From: Trematomus loennbergii
Taxonomy: Eukaryota; Chordata; Actinopteri; Perciformes; Nototheniidae
DNA: 64,000 nt
Reading direction: 5' to 3'
Assembly: GCA_012861695.1 (NCBI GenBank)
Contig: JAAOOA010000060.1
Location: forward strand, 1,047,501 to 1,111,500
Each line of letters starts with the position of its first letter. Position 1 is the first letter of the stretch. Shown one piece after another: positions 59,481 through 64,000 of the stretch. The position numbers were made by a program, and so were the translations under genes. The notes below the pieces were generated by a model. It ran no database searches. It saw nothing but the letters and a program-made list of their open reading frames with translations, and had not been told where the DNA came from.

Positions 59481-60560
59481 TTATTCAGAAGATCGCCCAA
59501 CAGCCCAACACTCTCACCAGCCTAACGATGTGCATCTGTAATTGGGAAGGCAGGAACAGTATTTTTTATATTTGATACGTGGAAGAATGTGCTGTGATAA
59601 TCATGTTTTACTAGTTTTTATTACACTGATTACCTCAAGATTTGAACATGTAAATAAGTGTTCTCTAATTATTATTATATACAATTCATACCATATCAGT
59701 GATGTTGTGCACGACGTTACCCACAGAGGATGGTTTGGCTCAGTTTTCTCACAGATCTCTGTTCAGCCCCCTTCACTGCTGCCTCTGAGATCACGCGGTA
59801 GTATTCATTCATCATTGGATCATGCCAGTGTAGACCTCCATGTTAAATATTGACTGCATGAATATTACCCTTTTTCTAAGAAGGTACACATTACAGTATT
59901 TCTCAACATCCTAGGTTAAAAAAGTTGAATGTCTACATTTCTTATTTAAAAAATAAAAAGCTAAAATAATGCGAAATGATCACAATCCAAGCAATTCACC
60001 CAGGCAACGAGCTTAATCTATTCATTTTGTCACTTTATATCACAGATATTCAGAAACGTGTTTTGCAGGATGTGGATCAGCCAGCTTTGCTTATAGTTTG
60101 TTTCATTCATGGGCACAAATTATAAATCATGTGTATAACCGTACAGTATGCAGCTATATTATTATTCTCATTGCTCTCATAACTTTTATACTTTTAATAC
60201 TGCCAAGACATCAATGACAACGTTCCACATCAGCGTGATTAATCCATCTCATCTCAACTCATATCACCCCCTTCTCCCAAACCCCTTCATATCCATCCAT
60301 CCATCAACCATCCATCCATCCATCCTTCCTTTCCTTCTTACATTAAGGTGGTGCCAGGGGTCAGATTAATAAAAAACAGGAATCATGATGTAATTATTAT
60401 TACATGTATTCCAATTTAAATGCTAATGGTTTTGGTAATTATTAGGTATATTTAACAAAACACACACACGCATGTACACACTTATATGAAAGCCAACACA
60501 TCTACATTACACCAAAAATTGATGGACGGCTACATGTACTCGCACTCACATGTGCACAAA

Positions 60561-60562
<2 letters not shown>
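59481..60562. other. No gene; (ATCC)n near 60292-60330
   Basis: Unique AT-rich sequence with a short ATCC simple repeat. Confidence 0.5.
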
Positions 60563-60601
<39 letters not shown>

Positions 60602-60617
60602 ACACACACACACACAC
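60563..60617. repeat. (CA)n microsatellite
   Basis: CA tract with one CC interruption near 60600. Confidence 0.95.
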
Positions 60618-61471
60618 TTATTAATAATTAGATGAAATTCCCTAATTATAATGAAGTCTGTGATAGCTGGCTAGCCCTCTCAGTCATTAGAGTGAATACA
60701 TTTCCCTTAGGTAATTACGAACATATTTCAGAGCCTGTGATTAAAAGATGATTCTTGATTTTTTTCCGTCTTCATAAGATAAAGAGAAGAGAACACAGTC
60801 CCATGGGTACCCAGCCTTATCAGAGTGATACCTCTGGATTCAATGACCCCCGGTGTGGGTGTGTGTCTGTCTAATATGAGCACCTCCAGTCTGACAGATC
60901 CTCCAGGAGAAGCTCATCACCAGGCCAGATGTGCTGCAGGCTGCCGGTATCTGAGGCACAGACACACAGGGGGTGGGGGGGGACCATTTTGGTTTCTTCC
61001 TAGAAGGCACTGCTCTTCCATCTATCACACAAAGAAGCTGTCAGAGGATAAGACTTCAGATTCCTCTTGGAGGACGTGGGACACCTATCGAGGGGGCAAT
61101 ATCTTAGGCCCTCTCTTGAAAACATTATTATTTTTTTTGTTATATCTTTCATTAGTTTTACCAAAATAACTTGATTTAATTGTATTTAAAATAACATTTC
61201 CAAAGAAATAAATCCTTCGAATCTGCCTGTTCAGTTTCTGTTTGAATGTGAAGGGTCTCTGCGAGTTACTGTGAAGTTAGGAGCTGATTGGTGGTCCTGC
61301 TGTAAATTCACAGAGGGCCCGCGATAGTCCACCAGAGAGTAATGTCAAGTGACAGTACAATTGACCAATCATATCTTCCCTCTAAATGGGTGGGCTTTAT
61401 TTTCACGGACTTTATGACAAGTTCCGCCCGCTGTGAAGTTTATGCATGTGTATAAAGCGGTATAAAGTGGT
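60618..61471. other. Unique DNA, candidate noncoding element 60620-60800
   Basis: Contains TTATTAATAATTAGATG and TAGGTAATTACGAAC in non-repetitive sequence; function unproven. No gene recognised. Confidence 0.3.
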
Positions 61472-61693
61472 GCAGTGACGCGTCCTAAACCCGGAAGTAA
61501 GCTGCGCTCGGGTTCCCTCGACAAAAAAGCAATGGGATTTCTCCATAGGGTTTTGGAAAATAGCTGGAAATAAGGTCTGTGGAAAACGAACCTGTTAGAT
61601 GAATGCACGTTTTGTTCAGCCGGATAATATCCACATGTCTACCCTACTTTTATAATTTTCGAATCATAAATCTAATCGATAGATTTATGATTC
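61472..61693. mobile_element. Deletion derivative of the 44684 long-TIR MITE
   Basis: GCAGTGACGCGTCCTAAACC and CTGGAAATAAGGTCTGTG match one end of the MITE at 44684-45382, and CCACATGTCTACCCTACTTT matches its other arm in inverse order. Two arms meet at a 13-bp perfect palindrome (61661-61673 with 61681-61693), so the centre is lost. Confidence 0.7.
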
Positions 61694-61699
61694 GGATCA

Positions 61700-63195
61700 T
61701 TGCTCAGATGTGGAAATGTATGTAAAATAATTTCTAGATTTTGATAAGTAGTTTTGATCATAAAGTAAAACAGTATATTGTTCAGTTCCAGAAACGTGAC
61801 TAAATGTGTTGTGTCTTTGTAGAAACACAGTGATCTGTAAGTTGTAATGCGTAAATGATAAACTGAGGCATAACATGTTTGAAATTGCACTTCTTTCTCT
61901 TAAGGAATGTCCGGTTGTTCATAATGTTTTGTCAAAAGATAGTTCATTTGATGCACTAAAGCAAAGGGAAACATTTAAAGTTGTTGGTATTTATAGGTTA
62001 TTATGCTATGATTTTACTGCTCCAGCCCACTTGAGATCACATGAACTAAAATGAGTTTGACACCGCTGCTATACCATAAAAAATACTACACTCTACACTA
62101 TACTACATGTATTATAGCAAGTTGCATATGACACCGACAACCTTTAATAATGTGCTGGCTGGCTTAAAGAGCCATGTCTAAACATGGGTTATTATAGAAA
62201 ATACAGTATTAATATAATAATTCAAAGCTGTGAGCAGTTATAGCTAGTTATTATGGATAGGTGCCGCAAAGTTAATTATAGGTTAGCTAGCCCGCATTAT
62301 TGCTCAAGGGTTATGGATATCAGTGAGACTATATCATACATTTATTTTTACAAATACTGTAGGCAGGTTTATCTTTGCTTATAATATATTAGGGTCATGT
62401 TTATAATGTACACTTCCAGAAACACTTCAATACAAGTTTGTATTACATTATATTATTAACATTATTAACATTATAAAACACCAATTTACCCAGGCGGTTT
62501 GCATATTTTTTATTCATAATTATTTAATTAATGTGTATGCTGCTTTAATAATAATTAAAATATTTAAAATAATAATAATAATAATAATAATGTACAATAC
62601 TTTTTCAGTGTGAATTACAGAATTTCTAAGTGCAAATATTACAACTTAGAATTGACTGGATTATGTGGTCTGCTACTACTAATGATAATACATAATAATA
62701 ACAAATAACCATGATGGCTGTGTGACTGATCACAGCCTGTCAGCTGCTGAAGCTAAAATATGTGTCCAATCTCTGACAGATCTGCGACATGTATCTCTTC
62801 CCTGTGGCTAGTTGAGGCAATGCACCCAAAACCATCTCGTTCTACTGTAATCTTTCAAGCAGGAGACCACCATGTGAGTGCTTTCCAACACAATATTGCA
62901 TTTTTTGTACATCTACTGGCTTATCCTGACCATGCTATAAATATATGTGTGTGTATTTTCTTCCAAACATTTTGTACTGTGAAACTTTCATATCTCTGAC
63001 TTATTTGCACAATACTGCCACTTTAAAACTGCAAAGCTCTTGCATTTTTTATTCTGACATACTGTAGATCGTTTTTAATTTGTCATACTCTTATTGTGTT
63101 TTAAAAAAAAATAATGTTTCTTTGTACAAATTGTTATATTTTCAAATATTTGTTATAATCCTTTTTTAATCTTTTTATAATATAAATAATATAAT
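61700..63195. other. AT-rich unique DNA with (AAT)n near 62570
   Basis: No gene recognised; a short ATA/AAT simple repeat at 62566-62592. Confidence 0.45.
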
Positions 63196-63198
63196 AAT

Positions 63199-63320
<122 letters not shown>

Positions 63321-63608
63321 CATTGATTGAGGAAATACTGAAAATGCTCCCAATTACCAAAGACTCCACACCTTGTCAAAATATTCCTGATCACACAGAG
63401 AGGACAGCTCAGCTACTGATGCCCGTTCTCCAGTGCACGGCCGGCCCTTGAGCAAAGCCCTGACCACCATACAGCTCCACAGTGCTGTCTAGAGGAGGCC
63501 CGCTTCTCCTCGTATTAGAAGTGCATGTGTGACCATGAAAAAATGGTCAAATGATTCTATTTGAGCCTTCAGTTCTATTTCACCCATTTGATTGCAATGC
63601 ATTATATT

Positions 63609-63660
63609 AGGGCGGTCAACATTAACACGCTAAGGCTCGGGATTATTCTGGAAACCTTAA
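63609..63660 (+). repeat. Diverged TAGGGCTGTCAA-type hAT end
   Basis: TTAGGGCGGTCAACATTAAC resembles the left ends at 15696 and 20187; nothing further is preserved. Confidence 0.4.
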
Positions 63661-63802
63661 TGCATTATAAAAAAAGAAATGACTCCCATTACCAAGTTTG
63701 ACCCAATGTTGCTCCCGTAGTACCAGCACAGATGTTTACCAGGAATGGCATGGCAGTGAAAAGGGAAAGAAAGCGGAGAAAGTGGCATAAACTACAACTG
63801 GA

Positions 63803-64000
63803 ATGTTGACTTTAATTAAATGTATCATGTCAAGAGATTTCACATAACTGTATTAGGTTAGATGAAAGCAAAAATATTAAGTTTAAATACAAAATATTTG
63901 GTTCAACTTAATATAATTGCTTTCAATAACCTAATACAGTGATGTGAAATATGTTGACATAAAACATTTGAATGAAAGTTAATGTTTCAGTTGCAGTAAG
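63803..64000. mobile_element. Palindromic ~200-bp MITE, copy 4
   Basis: GACTTTAATTAAATGTATCA on the left pairs with TAAAACATTTGAATGAAAGT on the right; GGTTCAACTTAATATAATTG is internal. It reaches the end of the window. Confidence 0.7.

Overview
This window looks like intergenic or intronic DNA of a teleost fish, probably a percomorph. The reasons are AT-rich unique DNA without any recognisable host exon, an extreme density of (CA)n/(TG)n microsatellites, and fish-type transposable elements: L2-like LINEs ending in TTGCC or CAAT repeats, tRNA-derived SINEs, hAT, piggyBac-like, PIF/Harbinger-like and long-TIR DNA elements. I found no host protein-coding gene, rRNA, functional tRNA or CRISPR array. 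Every coding stretch I can recognise is a decayed transposon gene.

Layout. 0.4-5.4 kb is a composite inverted-repeat structure. A 2.46-kb element with long inverted ends and a 9-bp target duplication (596-3057, Mutator-like) sits in it beside a 150-bp-arm foldback (3067-4971). 6.3-9.5 kb holds a SINE fused to an endonuclease-domain LINE fragment, then a hAT element (7389-9487) that carries a piggyBac-like MITE (7811-8985). 11.4-14.65 kb is an L2 LINE split by another repeat, which is itself split by a hAT (12209-13140): three nested layers. 15.7-22.5 kb holds two hAT copies starting TAGGGCTGTCAA, one carrying a PIF-like insert and one keeping a transposase remnant, plus a second piggyBac-like MITE copy and a strong short palindrome. 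26.2-27.1 kb has two abutting LINE 3' fragments. 33.6-35.04 kb has a SINE between two copies of a ~90-bp duplication, then a broken piggyBac transposase with a spliceosomal-looking intron and a Cys-rich tail.

37-40 kb is rich in microsatellites. 42.0-46.0 kb is a nearly complete but broken minus-strand LINE (esterase-type ORF1, endonuclease, reverse transcriptase with YADD). A 699-bp long-TIR MITE interrupts it and a 687-bp TAA-flanked MITE bounds it. 48.05-50.3 kb is a hairpin-ended repeat with internal tandem units. 51.2-52.06 kb is a TTAA-flanked MITE. 53.8-54.45 kb is a Harbinger-like MITE with a short SANT-like ORF, followed by a 3' LINE fragment. 55.5-64 kb is mainly unique DNA with microsatellites, a 334-bp hAT MITE (59139-59472) and a MITE deletion derivative (61472-61693). 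A palindromic ~200-bp MITE family occurs four times (14.8, 25.1, 41.6 and 63.9 kb).

There is no gene network to describe. The value of the window is its stratigraphy of transposon insertions: target-site duplications date them relative to one another, and several elements here could not be placed in a named family from sequence alone. All family names were assigned by eye from termini, duplications and protein motifs, without database comparison.
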